IMG/VR virus record: IMGVR_UViG_3300027996_000097
Coordinates: 1-34,586 of that record
Direction: 5' to 3' (one strand)
DNA: 34,586 bases
Origin: a virus
The stretch's first letter is position 1, and every line of letters begins with the position of its first letter. Both the position numbers and the translations under genes were made by a program. Below, one piece after another: positions 4,463 through 13,630 of the stretch. The notes beneath the pieces are model-generated. The model saw only the letters and a list, made by a program, of their open reading frames with translations, had not been told where the DNA came from and made no database searches.

Positions 4463-6354
4463 TTAGTGGAGATAAATATAGACCAGTACTTTTTGATAAA
4501 ACTTCTAAGAAATTAAGAAGGGGTTCTATTGACCATAGCAACTATTGGAACGAACAAATAAGAAGATGTAGAGAGGGGTGGAAACCTAATGGTGGTACAT
4601 TTATGCCAGGGCCATATTATTTCTATTTAAATTTTTCTAAGATACATGCTTTCGATGAAAAAACTGGCAGAAAGAGAATGATGCCGCCAAGCTATCGAGA
4701 TCAAGACCACGAATACTATACTGAAATACATAATGCTAAAGAAGGTGGTTATGGTATTATAGTAGGAAAAGCAAGACGAAAAGGATTTTCATTTATGAAT
4801 GCTAATATACTTTTAGCAGAATGGAGTTTATATCCAGACAGTGAAAATGGTATAGGGGCTCAAATGGAACACTATGTTCAAGATTTCCGAAAAAAAATGA
4901 TGATGTCATATTATGCATTACCTACTGAAATGCGTAGTCAAACATTACATAATAATGAATTAATATTACAATCAGGTTATAAAGAAAAAGAAGAAGGTCA
5001 GTGGGTAGAAAAAGGAATGAAGAGTATGATTCATTTTAGAGTAATGGATAAGCCAGATGCTTTTCGTGGAACTACAATGACATATTGGGTACTTGAAGAA
5101 GCTGGTGAATTTAAAAAACTAAAGAAAGCTTATTATGCTAATGAAGAATGTTTTAGAGAAGGTTCTTTACAATTTGGTGTACCAATAATTGGTGGAACTT
5201 CAAATCAGATAAGTAATGAGAGTGAAGATTTTATGGAGATGTATTATAATCCAGAAGAATATAATTTAAGAAAAATATTTATAAGTGCTGCTAAAGTATA
5301 TCATGGATTTTTTCATTATAAAACTGGGGTTAGTGATATTGAAGGAGCTACTAAACATATAGAACATAGAGCTGCTGAAAAAAAGAAAGCAAGAGATAAA
5401 GCTTTGTATTATGCTTTTAGACAGGAAATGCCACTTAAAGAAGAGCATATGTTTCTTCAAGTAGGCACAACTCCTTTTGATTTAGATAAAATTAATATAC
5501 AGACAACTAATATACTTACTAATAAAAAATTAAATATTGTTAGAAAAGCAAATTTACATTGGCAAAAAAATAGTAAAGAAAAATACATATTAGGTTCTAA
5601 GATTGATGTAGAATATAGTTCTGATGGTAAGTTTGAAATATTACATGAAAATTTAGAAAGTTTTAAAAATGTACATGTATCAGCTGTTGATCCATACCAT
5701 GTTGATGATTCATTAGAAAATTCTATAAGTGATAAAGAATCAGATGGTTGTATGTGTGTGTATCGTAGATTTATTAATATGGATATTCCTGGAGAATTGC
5801 CAGTTGCTATGTATACAGATAGACCTTATTCTAAAGAAGAATTTTATGAAAACTGTTTAAAATTAGCGGTTTATTATCAATGTCAAATTTTGGTTGAATA
5901 TAATGATGATGGTTTTTTAAAGTATTTTATTAAACATAATATGACCAGGTACTTAAAAGAAAGACCACGCTCTGCAGATTCACCGTATAGTCAAGTTTCT
6001 AATAAGTATGGTATTCATATGAAGAGTTACCAAAAATCTTTATTGGTAGAATTAGTTGATGAGTATATTAAAAAACATTATGAAGATATTTATTTTATGA
6101 GATTGTTAGAAGAAATGGCAGTTTTTGGTAAAAGAAATACAGATAGAGTAATGGCTTTTGGATTAGCTTTAATACACGATATGGACACAACAAGACATAT
6201 TGTTAATAAAGAAGAAGAAGAAGATTCTGTAAAAGATTTTTATCCACATTTTAAAAGGAAAAATGATGGAACAATAGTTTCAGTAAATAATAATAATAAT
6301 AATAACTTTCAAAAGAGGTCAAAAAATCCTACTTTTGATTATAACTTTGATTAG
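4459..6354 (+). CDS. terL: Terminase large subunit (TerL)
   Basis: The 631-residue packaging motor pumps genomic DNA through the portal into the procapsid and cuts it. The ATPase part shows a Walker A-type loop GKARRKGFS (103-111), a Walker B with catalytic glutamate in TYWVLEEAGE (208-217) and a coupling motif GGTSN (245-249). The C-terminal RNase H-like nuclease shows D411 (VSAVDPYH), E480 (ILVEYND) and candidate third acidic residues D562 or D574. The aromatic N-terminal block (WKPNGGTFMPGPYYFYLNF) resembles crAss-like TerLs. The only plausible start is TTG at 4459, overlapping the upstream stop. The frame has a stop at 4438, and the next ATG (4603) would remove that conserved block. A seven-Asn run (610-616) lies near the C-terminus. 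Confidence 0.95.
   Translation: MISGDKYRPVLFDKTSKKLRRGSIDHSNYWNEQIRRCREGWKPNGGTFMPGPYYFYLNFSKIHAFDEKTGRKRMMPPSYRDQDHEYYTEIHNAKEGGYGIIVGKARRKGFSFMNANILLAEWSLYPDSENGIGAQMEHYVQDFRKKMMMSYYALPTEMRSQTLHNNELILQSGYKEKEEGQWVEKGMKSMIHFRVMDKPDAFRGTTMTYWVLEEAGEFKKLKKAYYANEECFREGSLQFGVPIIGGTSNQISNESEDFMEMYYNPEEYNLRKIFISAAKVYHGFFHYKTGVSDIEGATKHIEHRAAEKKKARDKALYYAFRQEMPLKEEHMFLQVGTTPFDLDKINIQTTNILTNKKLNIVRKANLHWQKNSKEKYILGSKIDVEYSSDGKFEILHENLESFKNVHVSAVDPYHVDDSLENSISDKESDGCMCVYRRFINMDIPGELPVAMYTDRPYSKEEFYENCLKLAVYYQCQILVEYNDDGFLKYFIKHNMTRYLKERPRSADSPYSQVSNKYGIHMKSYQKSLLVELVDEYIKKHYEDIYFMRLLEEMAVFGKRNTDRVMAFGLALIHDMDTTRHIVNKEEEEDSVKDFYPHFKRKNDGTIVSVNNNNNNNFQKRSKNPTFDYNFD
6286..6306 (+). repeat. AAT trinucleotide repeat inside terL
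   Basis: Six AAT codons followed by AAC encode seven consecutive asparagines (residues 610-616 of TerL), in the linker after the nuclease domain. Such a tract is prone to length change by slippage; here it stays in frame. Confidence 0.9.
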
Positions 6355-6356
6355 GA

Positions 6357-8618
6357 ATGAGCGATAGTGTAAATTTTCCAAGACAAAATATTCCTGCTGA
6401 TAAGAAAAACGAAGAATGGGTATTAGACTGTGTAAATGCAATCTTAGGATATCAAGACACAGGAGATAGATACCGGAATGAAAAAGTAAAGGATCACGAA
6501 AATTATCTAATAGCAGAAGGTTATTTTGATATTAAACAATTTGAGTATGTTACCGACATGTACGGTATTACAGCTCCAGCTCGTTTAGTAAATTATCCAA
6601 TTATAATGCCTAAGCTTGATTTATTAGTTGGTGAATTAATATCTCAACCTTTATCATTTACAGCTTATGTAGTTAATAGAAGTGCTATAAGACGTAAGAA
6701 TGAAAAGAAAATTCAAGTTGCAGCAGAATTTATCCTAAGACCTTTAAGAGCTAAAATTTCAGAAGCTACTGGTGTTGAGTTTCAAGATGAAGATTTAGGA
6801 ATGGAACTTCCTGAAGATGTTAAAGCATTTCAAGAATATAAATTTAGAGATGCAATTGAAGATCAAATTCATGTAGGCTTAGAATATCTTATTCAAAAAT
6901 ACGATTTAAAGAATATCTTTAAAAGAGGATTCTTTGATATGGGAGTAACTTCTAAAGAGTTCTATAGAGTAGAAACAAAAAATGGAGACCCAGTACCATC
7001 AAGGTTAGACCCAAGAACAGTTATATACGATCCAGATTCTGACAAAGAAACATTACAAGATTCATTATATGCTGGAGTAGATAAATATTTTACTATTAAT
7101 GAAATTATTGATAGGTGGGGGCATATGCTTACTAAAAAAGATATTGACTATATAGAAGAGTTACAAAATCAAGAATCTGCCTGGTATGCTGATAATAACG
7201 TACCATTTAGTTCATATATATATACACAAGATTCTTCATTAAAAATTAGAGTTGTTGATGTTCAATGGCGTTCTATTAGAATGATGAAGTTTAAAGAATC
7301 TCCTAATAAGTTTGATCCAGAAGTACCTTATTATAAAATGCTTCCAGATAATTATAAAGAAAAGAAAGGTGAGAAGATTGTAAAAAGACCTATGGTTGAG
7401 GTTTGGGAAGCTATTAAAGTTGGACATAAAAAATTAATCAAATGGGGTCCAAAACCTAATCAATATAGATTTGAAGAAAATTATGCTGAAGCTAAATTAG
7501 ATTTCTTTGGTGTTATTAAAACTAATTTAAATGGTAGAACATTATCTATTGTTGATGCTCTTAAAAATATTCAAATACTATATAATGTGGTTATGTATCA
7601 CATTGAGTTATGTATGGCAAGAGCTGGTGGTAAATCTATTGTTTATGATGTTTCACAAAAACCTAAGAATACACCATTAGAAGATGTGTTGTATCATGCT
7701 AAAAACTCAGGATTAATATTAATTAATTCAAAACAAGAAGGTCAACAGATTTCAACATTTAATCAATTTCAACAAATTGATTTTACATTAAGTAATTCAG
7801 TTCAGCAATTAGTTAATTTAAAAATGATGTTAGAAGAAACTGCTGATAAACTTACTGGTATATCTGCTGCAAGAAGTGGAATACAAAAATCAGGAGATTT
7901 AGTAGGAGTAACAGAACGTAATGTATTACAATCAACTACTATTACAGCACCAATTTTTGAATTACATTATAAAATAGTTGGAGAAGTCTTACAAGACATG
8001 GCAAACAAAATGCGTTTGTGTTGGGCTAATGAAGGTCGTATGGCTAATATCTTTGGAGATATGGGTATGCAAACCTTTAAAATTGATAAAGCTATTAGTA
8101 AAGATGAATACGGAATCTTTATAAAAAATAGTAGTAAAGAAGTTCAAGAAAAACAAATGATGTTACAGTTGTTAGAAAGATATTCATCTACTGGAGCTGT
8201 AGAGCCGTTAGCTGCAATTAAAGCTGTTCGTGGTGATAGTGCTACTGAAGTTGAAAATATATTAGTAGGTGCATTAAAAGAAATGAAAGCTCAACAAGTA
8301 GAGTTACAAGAAAGAGAGCTTGCAGCACAAGAAGCTAAAAATGAAATAGACGCTAAGAAAATTCAAGTACCATTAGATGTTGCTCAAATTAAAGCACAGT
8401 CTGATATTCAAGTTGCACAACTTAATAATCAAACTAAATTAGAAATTCACGATAGTGATATTGTACAAGAGCAAGACATGCAACAAGCAAATAGAAATCA
8501 AAATTTAGATGAAATGATGCTTGGGGCTGCTAATGATGAAACTGTTCCAGACATTCTTCCACCAACACAAGAAGCGCCTGTAACAGAAAGAATTGAAGTT
8601 GTAAAAAAGAATGAATAA
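6357..8618 (+). CDS. Portal protein
   Basis: The 753-residue protein would form the dodecameric ring at the capsid vertex that docks TerL and later the tail. It lies directly after TerL (2-nt gap), as usual for tailed phages. The size and the N-terminal region (FDIKQFEYVTDMYGI, LVNYPIIMPKLDLLVGEL) fit crAss-like portals. Residues about 480-560 hold helical segments ending in TADKLTGISAARSGI, typical of the portal region that precedes the barrel. Residues 640-740 form a long Gln/Glu/Ala-rich helix, consistent with an extended C-terminal barrel. No catalytic motif is expected. Confidence 0.9.
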   Translation: MSDSVNFPRQNIPADKKNEEWVLDCVNAILGYQDTGDRYRNEKVKDHENYLIAEGYFDIKQFEYVTDMYGITAPARLVNYPIIMPKLDLLVGELISQPLSFTAYVVNRSAIRRKNEKKIQVAAEFILRPLRAKISEATGVEFQDEDLGMELPEDVKAFQEYKFRDAIEDQIHVGLEYLIQKYDLKNIFKRGFFDMGVTSKEFYRVETKNGDPVPSRLDPRTVIYDPDSDKETLQDSLYAGVDKYFTINEIIDRWGHMLTKKDIDYIEELQNQESAWYADNNVPFSSYIYTQDSSLKIRVVDVQWRSIRMMKFKESPNKFDPEVPYYKMLPDNYKEKKGEKIVKRPMVEVWEAIKVGHKKLIKWGPKPNQYRFEENYAEAKLDFFGVIKTNLNGRTLSIVDALKNIQILYNVVMYHIELCMARAGGKSIVYDVSQKPKNTPLEDVLYHAKNSGLILINSKQEGQQISTFNQFQQIDFTLSNSVQQLVNLKMMLEETADKLTGISAARSGIQKSGDLVGVTERNVLQSTTITAPIFELHYKIVGEVLQDMANKMRLCWANEGRMANIFGDMGMQTFKIDKAISKDEYGIFIKNSSKEVQEKQMMLQLLERYSSTGAVEPLAAIKAVRGDSATEVENILVGALKEMKAQQVELQERELAAQEAKNEIDAKKIQVPLDVAQIKAQSDIQVAQLNNQTKLEIHDSDIVQEQDMQQANRNQNLDEMMLGAANDETVPDILPPTQEAPVTERIEVVKKNE

Positions 8619-8629
8619 ATGTATATTTG
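8598..8629 (+). promoter_or_regulatory. Bacteroidota-type promoter for scaffold and capsid genes
   Basis: GTTG (8598-8601) is followed after 20 bp by TATATTTG (8622-8629). This matches the Bacteroidota sigma-factor consensus of a TTG box at -33 and TAnnTTTG at -7. The predicted transcript start is near 8634-8637, about 12-15 nt before the ATG at 8649. The -33 box lies in the last codons of the portal gene. It would allow host polymerase to transcribe the scaffold and capsid genes separately from packaging genes. Confidence 0.5.
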
Positions 8630-8648
8630 TTAAAACAATACTTTAATT

Positions 8649-9713
8649 ATGGAAGAAAATGTAAATGAAAAAGAAGAGGTAGTTGTTGATAATTCAACAC
8701 CTACAATAGAAAATAATGAAGATACGTCAGCAGTTGATAGTAATAAAGAAACAAAAGAAGATAATTCTTTTGACGCTTCTTTATTTGTTGAAGCATCTGC
8801 AATGGCTGATAGTCCAGATGTAGCTAAAAAGCCAGAAGTAGAAGAAGCTGAAGATACAGTCAAAAATGATACTTCTGATGATTTTGTTTGGGATTATCCT
8901 ACAGAAGCAAAAGACAACAAAGAAATTGTTACTGATAAAACAAAAGAAGAACTTCAAGAACAACCTACAACTATTGAAAATAGTTTTAAATGGGAAGATA
9001 CAGGAATTGAAGGAGTAACTTCAAAAGAAGAATTTGATAATAAGATTGCAGAATATAAAGCTTTAGAAGAAAAATTAACTGAGTATAAAACTCAAAATGT
9101 AAAGTCTGATAAAATAACAAAATTGAGAAATTTTGTATCAATGGAAGATAAAGAGCTTGTAAAGAAAGATTTAGAAATGCAAGGCTTTAAAGAAGAAAAA
9201 TTAGACGAAGCTTTAGAAATTTATGATGCTAATGGCACTATGGATATTGAAGCGCAAAAAATTAGAAATACGCTTAACAAAGCAATACGCAATGAAGAGC
9301 ATAATGAATTAAATCGTGAGCGTGATAATGAAGCAAGGCTTCAAAAAGAGCGTGATGATTCAATGGTAGAATTAAAAAATCATTTAGAAAAAACTGAAAC
9401 AATGTTTGGTTTTAAAATGGCTAAAGATTCTGATAGTTTAAATAAAGTGAGAGGTGATCATTATGAATACATAACATCAGGATCTTTTTTAAAAAGTGTT
9501 ACAGAAAGTAATCAAAATGTTTCAGAAGCAGCATGGCTGTGGAAAAACAAAGATACTATCTTAAAAGCAATGAAAAACCAAGGATATCAAAAAGGCAAGA
9601 AGGAAATTTTGGATAACATTCAAAGACCTGAAATTCCTGGAACTACAAGAATATTAGATCCGACTGGAAAATCAGATGAATTTAATCCTAATTCTTTTAT
9701 GTTTGGAGGTTAA
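8649..9713 (+). CDS. Scaffold-like capsid assembly protein
   Basis: The 354-residue protein is very rich in Glu, Asp, Lys and Asn. Residues 1-110 are acidic and low-complexity, probably disordered. Residues 120-260 are helical with coiled-coil character (EYKALEEKLTEYK; LNRERDNEARLQKERD). The C-terminal region ends FNPNSFMFGG. Placement between portal and MCP, with high charge and helicity, is the classic profile of a scaffolding protein that templates capsid assembly. No protease domain is seen in it. The assignment is by context and composition. Confidence 0.75.
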   Translation: MEENVNEKEEVVVDNSTPTIENNEDTSAVDSNKETKEDNSFDASLFVEASAMADSPDVAKKPEVEEAEDTVKNDTSDDFVWDYPTEAKDNKEIVTDKTKEELQEQPTTIENSFKWEDTGIEGVTSKEEFDNKIAEYKALEEKLTEYKTQNVKSDKITKLRNFVSMEDKELVKKDLEMQGFKEEKLDEALEIYDANGTMDIEAQKIRNTLNKAIRNEEHNELNRERDNEARLQKERDDSMVELKNHLEKTETMFGFKMAKDSDSLNKVRGDHYEYITSGSFLKSVTESNQNVSEAAWLWKNKDTILKAMKNQGYQKGKKEILDNIQRPEIPGTTRILDPTGKSDEFNPNSFMFGG

Positions 9714-9755
9714 GAAACAGAAACATTCGATAATTATTAATATAAAAATGAAAAG

Positions 9756-11129
9756 ATGAAATTTCATAGTGGAACTTATGGGAAGGAAACGATTGAAAGT
9801 AATGCTTTAGTAACAAACTTACTAAAGTACCCTGAAATCGCACGAAACTTAATTCGTCAATACCCACAATACTCATTAACATATTTTGTTGATGGAACTT
9901 CAAGGTTTGCTAAAGAAGAACTTATTGGTGAAAATGCATTTAGATGGTCTATTTTAGGTAGAACTAACAGACCTTCAACTTGTACTGGAACTAACGTAGG
10001 TAACGGACTTGGTTTAACTCAATTCGAAATAGAATTTGAAGAAAATTATTTAAACCCTAACGATGTAATCAGATTTGCTGATAAAGCTCAAGCTGTAGTT
10101 GTTGGAGAGCCTTCTGCAACTGCAGGTGGATATACTTTCCAATTAAAGCTTATGACTACTGACGTTGCTTTAGCTGTTAGTGCTGCTGCATTACTTGCTG
10201 GTGTTACAGTTGGTAAAGTTGGTACTGCATTTACAGAAAGCTCTGAAAGAGGTTACGAAAATCATGTTTACCCAGATTGGTATATCAATCACTTAGGTAT
10301 CAACAGAAAAGCTAAATCAATTAGTGGTTCAGCTCTTACTGATGTTACTTGGATTGAAGCTGGTGGACAAAGATTGTGGTACTTTGCTGATCAAGAGATT
10401 GCAATGGATGAATATCTTTATGAGCTTGAATTAGACTCATGGTATTCTACTTCTACAATGGATGCTAACAACAACTCTTCAGTTTTTGATTTAAATGGTA
10501 AGCCACTTGTAAAAGGTGACGGTATCTTAAGACAAATTGATGCTGCTAACGTTGATACTTATTCTGGTCCTTTGACTGAAAAAAGATTAACGGATTTCTT
10601 AGCTCAATTGAAATTAAATACTGGTGAGAAAAATGCTCATTGGATGGTATTTACTGGTACTGCCGGTATGGTTGCTTTCCATGAAGCAATGAAAGATTTA
10701 GTATACCCAAGTGGTAACTTAATCTATGATGCATTGATAGGTAAGGATATGGAAATTGGTGTTAACTTTACAAGTTATAACGCTATCGGTCAGAGAATGA
10801 CTCTTGTTCATAATCCTCTATTTGATGATCCAAACTTGCATGGCAATGATATTGACCCAGCAACTGGATATCCTAAAGAAAGTTTCAGAATGGTATTCTT
10901 AAATATGGGAACAACTAATGGTGTTTCTAACATTGAGAAGAAAGTTAAGGGAGCTGGAGGTATTAACCGTTCTATGATTATTAAATATATTCCTGGTATG
11001 GTTGATCCATTTGATCAAGGTTCAATGAGAGCTGCAAATTCAAGAGATGCTTTCACATGTGAGATTCTTTCAGAATCTGGTATTGTGGTAAGAAATCCTC
11101 TTTCTTGTGGTCAACTTATTTTTGCATAA
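9756..11129 (+). CDS. Major capsid protein (HK97-fold)
   Basis: At 457 residues this is a typical length for crAss-like capsid proteins. It follows the scaffold-like gene, and features such as QYPQYSLTYFVDGTSRF, RWSILGRTNRPS and a Gly/Val/Ala-rich middle fit that family. The start is the ATG at 9756; a nearer upstream ATG (9748) is stopped after three codons. The gene uses more C-ending codons (TTC, AAC, TAC, ATC) than its neighbours, as expected for a very highly expressed protein. There is no sign of a cleaved prodomain. HK97 fold is inferred from family knowledge, not from a visible motif. Confidence 0.9.
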   Translation: MKFHSGTYGKETIESNALVTNLLKYPEIARNLIRQYPQYSLTYFVDGTSRFAKEELIGENAFRWSILGRTNRPSTCTGTNVGNGLGLTQFEIEFEENYLNPNDVIRFADKAQAVVVGEPSATAGGYTFQLKLMTTDVALAVSAAALLAGVTVGKVGTAFTESSERGYENHVYPDWYINHLGINRKAKSISGSALTDVTWIEAGGQRLWYFADQEIAMDEYLYELELDSWYSTSTMDANNNSSVFDLNGKPLVKGDGILRQIDAANVDTYSGPLTEKRLTDFLAQLKLNTGEKNAHWMVFTGTAGMVAFHEAMKDLVYPSGNLIYDALIGKDMEIGVNFTSYNAIGQRMTLVHNPLFDDPNLHGNDIDPATGYPKESFRMVFLNMGTTNGVSNIEKKVKGAGGINRSMIIKYIPGMVDPFDQGSMRAANSRDAFTCEILSESGIVVRNPLSCGQLIFA

Positions 11130-11152
11130 ATTAATATTATTAACTGAAAGTA

Positions 11153-11890
11153 ATGGAAAAAGTAAAAGAAACTGATGAGGTGCAAGAAATGCTAAGTTTG
11201 TGTATAACAACTGGCAGTGCTGAAATTAGATTAAAAGATCATAAAAGAACAGGTTCAATAACAGTTAGAGATTATACAGATGTTGAAACAGGTGAATTAA
11301 TGCGTTTTGTAGATAAATATGGTAATACTAAAGTAACTCGTTTTACTAAAAATAGAACCTATAATTTAACAGACTCTAATCAAGCATTAGAGTATCATCA
11401 CGTAAAAAACCATCCATTATATTGTGGTGGTCCAACACCAGTTTTAGAAGCTATTAATCTTGAAAAACAAGCAGCTGAAGATGTTTATCAAAAAGATTTA
11501 GAAGCAGAAGCTAATTACATAGTTCGAAAACTATCAGGAGAAAAACTTAGAGATTTTGCTCGAGTTTTACTTGTAGGTAAGAGAATAAAAATTGGTGAGA
11601 AAACTTCTGATAATGTTCTGAAGCGTGAAATATATATGTTAGCTGAAGAGTCAGACCCAACGGGTAAGACTGGGGCGCAAAAAATTGTAGAAGCATGGGA
11701 AAATCCTGAAAGAAGTTTGAGAGAACTTTTACAAAAAGGAGTTTCTAATAATACTTTTATGGTTAAAGATGGTGTATATTTTTACGGAAAACAGAAAATG
11801 GGTACAACATTAGAGTATGCTATTGAATGGTTTAATGAGAATAAAGACATATTACCTCAAATAAGAAAAGAAGTAAACTCTAAGAAATGA
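11153..11890 (+). CDS. Conserved protein following the major capsid protein
   Basis: The protein has 245 residues. Residues 1-110 are beta-rich (ITVRDYTDVETGELMRFVDKYG); the C-terminal part is helical with a Lys-rich end (ILPQIRKEVNSKK). The region YHHVKNHPLYCGGPTPVLEAIN in the middle looks conserved. Crassvirales usually carry a structural or head-associated gene directly behind the MCP, so a virion role such as capsid auxiliary protein is likely. I see no catalytic motif. It overlaps the following gene by 4 nt (ATGA). Confidence 0.7.
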   Translation: MEKVKETDEVQEMLSLCITTGSAEIRLKDHKRTGSITVRDYTDVETGELMRFVDKYGNTKVTRFTKNRTYNLTDSNQALEYHHVKNHPLYCGGPTPVLEAINLEKQAAEDVYQKDLEAEANYIVRKLSGEKLRDFARVLLVGKRIKIGEKTSDNVLKREIYMLAEESDPTGKTGAQKIVEAWENPERSLRELLQKGVSNNTFMVKDGVYFYGKQKMGTTLEYAIEWFNENKDILPQIRKEVNSKK

Positions 11891-12519
11891 CAATAGCCGA
11901 AATGCATAGTACAATTGATTTGCTTTTAGATAAAGCAGATGCTCCATGGTTTAATCCGACAGAAAAAGATAATTATCTTAATCTTGCTCAGATTGAATTT
12001 GTGGAAACAAGGTACACGCAATTTGAAGCCATTGAAAAACGAAGAGAAGAACTTTTACCTCTTGTTAAAAAGGTAACTTATACTGGAGTTAATATAATTA
12101 ATTTAACATCGATTAGTGAATTTCTTTATGTGTTAAGCTTACAAGCATATATAACCGACAGCTGTGTTCCTACAGGTACACGAATAGAACCAATTCATCC
12201 TATACAGTTAGATGATTTCGCTGGTGCCGAAAGGGATCCTTGGAATAAAACAACTGATGAAAATATAGGATATACACAATATAATGATGGAGCTGGTAAT
12301 GACACCCTTGAGGTGCACAGTACTAATGTTCCATCAAGTGTAAATATGTTTTATTTAAAAAGACCTGTAGATGTAAGTATTACTGTTCCTACAAATAGTG
12401 AACTACCCGTTAGTACACATGAAGAGTTAGTAAATATTGCAGTTAGAAAGATGATGATGACAATTCAAGATCAAAATTATCAAGTACAAATGAATGAAAT
12501 ACAGCAACAAGGTCAATAA
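11887..12519 (+). CDS. Head-tail connector / ring-type protein
   Basis: The protein has 210 residues. The N-terminal helix pair (MTIAEMHSTIDLLLDKADAPWFNPTEKDNYLNLAQIEFVE) resembles phage head-completion and connector proteins. These start with helices that bind the portal and continue in a beta-rich half, here residues 65-180. The C-terminus is helical and Gln-rich (NEIQQQGQ). Position after the capsid genes and before the tail genes fits a neck or ring protein as seen in the crAss001 virion. Assignment to one particular ring is not possible here. Confidence 0.65.
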   Translation: MTIAEMHSTIDLLLDKADAPWFNPTEKDNYLNLAQIEFVETRYTQFEAIEKRREELLPLVKKVTYTGVNIINLTSISEFLYVLSLQAYITDSCVPTGTRIEPIHPIQLDDFAGAERDPWNKTTDENIGYTQYNDGAGNDTLEVHSTNVPSSVNMFYLKRPVDVSITVPTNSELPVSTHEELVNIAVRKMMMTIQDQNYQVQMNEIQQQGQ

Positions 12520-12531
12520 AAATTATAAGTT

Positions 12532-12834
12532 ATGACAAAAAAGAAAACATATGAGATAGAAGAATTAAGTACAAAAAAAGTAGTAGAATTACATAAGATT
12601 GCTTCTGCAATAGAAATTAAGAATGTCAAAAAACATTCAAAAGCTGAATTACTAAAATTAATAGTTGGTAAAGAAGTTGTTTCTATAGAAAGTAAACCAA
12701 AACCAATAGCTAAAAAGGTTGTTAAAAAATCAAAACCTAAAGCTAAAAAGTTAGAAGTTAAAGTAGAAGATAAATCTGGATTAGTTAAATTTCATAGAAA
12801 GTTACCTAAGCGTAGTTCAATGACTTGGAGATAA
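12532..12834 (+). CDS. Small basic protein with SAP/Rho-N-like domain
   Basis: The 100-residue protein is strongly basic. Residues 8-46 (LSTKKVVELHKIASAIEI, then KHSKAELLKLIV) form the helix-extended-loop-helix pattern of SAP, HeH or Rho N-terminal domains that bind nucleic acids. The rest is a Lys/Pro-rich tail ending KLPKRSSMTWR, probably disordered. A virion DNA-binding or capsid-interior role is plausible. Such domains recur in crAss-like structural clusters. The function is inferred. Confidence 0.7.
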   Translation: MTKKKTYEIEELSTKKVVELHKIASAIEIKNVKKHSKAELLKLIVGKEVVSIESKPKPIAKKVVKKSKPKAKKLEVKVEDKSGLVKFHRKLPKRSSMTWR

Positions 12835-12859
12835 AGTTTAATAGTTAATACAAATAAAA

Positions 12860-13564
12860 ATGGAAATAGGTAGATCCTACATAGCGTTTAACGCTGAAGC
12901 TCATGTTCCGACTTTAACAGCGGGCATGATAGACATAACACCTTCTTTCAATGTTCCAACAAATTCACTTTCTGGACAAGCACCAACAATGGCAGTTATT
13001 GCAGCTGCTACTGGTGTAGCGGCTCAGAATGTAATTACATTTGGTGGAGTATTTGTAGCTGGAGATGATATTACTGTAACAGTAGTTAGCAGTGCAACAT
13101 CTCGTCAGTTATGGAGAAAGAGTTATTATTACACAGTTCAACCTGGTGACACTTTAAATAGTGTTTCAGAATCAATTGGAAACCAAATAAAAGCAGATGG
13201 ACTTCAAAGTGAAACTCCATATACTGGAGCTGTTGCTGCACCGGCTGTAACTATAGCATTAAAAAGTGATGATACTGATTCACTTAATGTTACAGTTTAC
13301 ACTAATTCGGCTGCTGGTACTTTGACTTCTGTAGCTACTGCAGCTACTATTTCAGAAGGGCAACCATCTGATTTATTAGACAAAGGGATTCCAGCTGAAG
13401 ATATTCTTTCTGCTACGTATGATACGTACAGATTTGAATACAGACCAACTGTTGCACAACCATTCATTGATATGGAAGGAAAGAAATCAATTGAGATTTA
13501 TTTCTTTAGTGCTACTGGTGGTACTGGAGCTGCTGCTTTAAAAGCGTTAATTGACGCTCTTTAA
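12860..13564 (+). CDS. Structural protein with a GDT-type beta domain
   Basis: The 234-residue protein is rich in Ala, Thr, Val and Ser, beta-rich and extracellular-looking but without a signal peptide. Residues about 60-165 contain YTVQPGDTLNSVSESIGNQI, in which G96-D97-T98 is the centre of a repeated-domain motif. The same module is found at residues 125-220 of the ring protein at 14836. The N-terminus (EIGRSYIAFNAEAHVP) and helical C-terminus (GAAALKALIDAL) look like phage neck or tail-tube components. The gene is followed by a terminator. The exact virion position is unknown. Confidence 0.6.
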   Translation: MEIGRSYIAFNAEAHVPTLTAGMIDITPSFNVPTNSLSGQAPTMAVIAAATGVAAQNVITFGGVFVAGDDITVTVVSSATSRQLWRKSYYYTVQPGDTLNSVSESIGNQIKADGLQSETPYTGAVAAPAVTIALKSDDTDSLNVTVYTNSAAGTLTSVATAATISEGQPSDLLDKGIPAEDILSATYDTYRFEYRPTVAQPFIDMEGKKSIEIYFFSATGGTGAAALKALIDAL

Positions 13565-13588
13565 AAAGTAAGAATAGTTATAAATTAT

Positions 13589-13617
13589 AGGGAGTAATCT
13601 TAGTGTTACTCCCTTTT
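13589..13617 (+). terminator. Rho-independent terminator
   Basis: A 9-bp stem (AGGGAGTAA 13589-13597 with TTACTCCCT 13606-13614) carries an 8-nt loop TCTTAGTG and is followed by a T-run (13614-13617). It lies 25 nt after the stop at 13564 and 14 nt before the next ATG (13631). It probably reduces read-through from the capsid genes into the tail genes. The loop contains UUAG, as in most leftward hairpins, so it may be the rightward counterpart of that family. Confidence 0.7.
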
Positions 13618-13630
13618 ATAAAGAATTGGT

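Noticed and set aside
8630-8963. Leftward Ser- or Phe-rich ORFs opposite the scaffold-like gene
   Set aside because: They are antisense shadows of the Glu/Asp/Lys-rich coding strand, with no independent signals.
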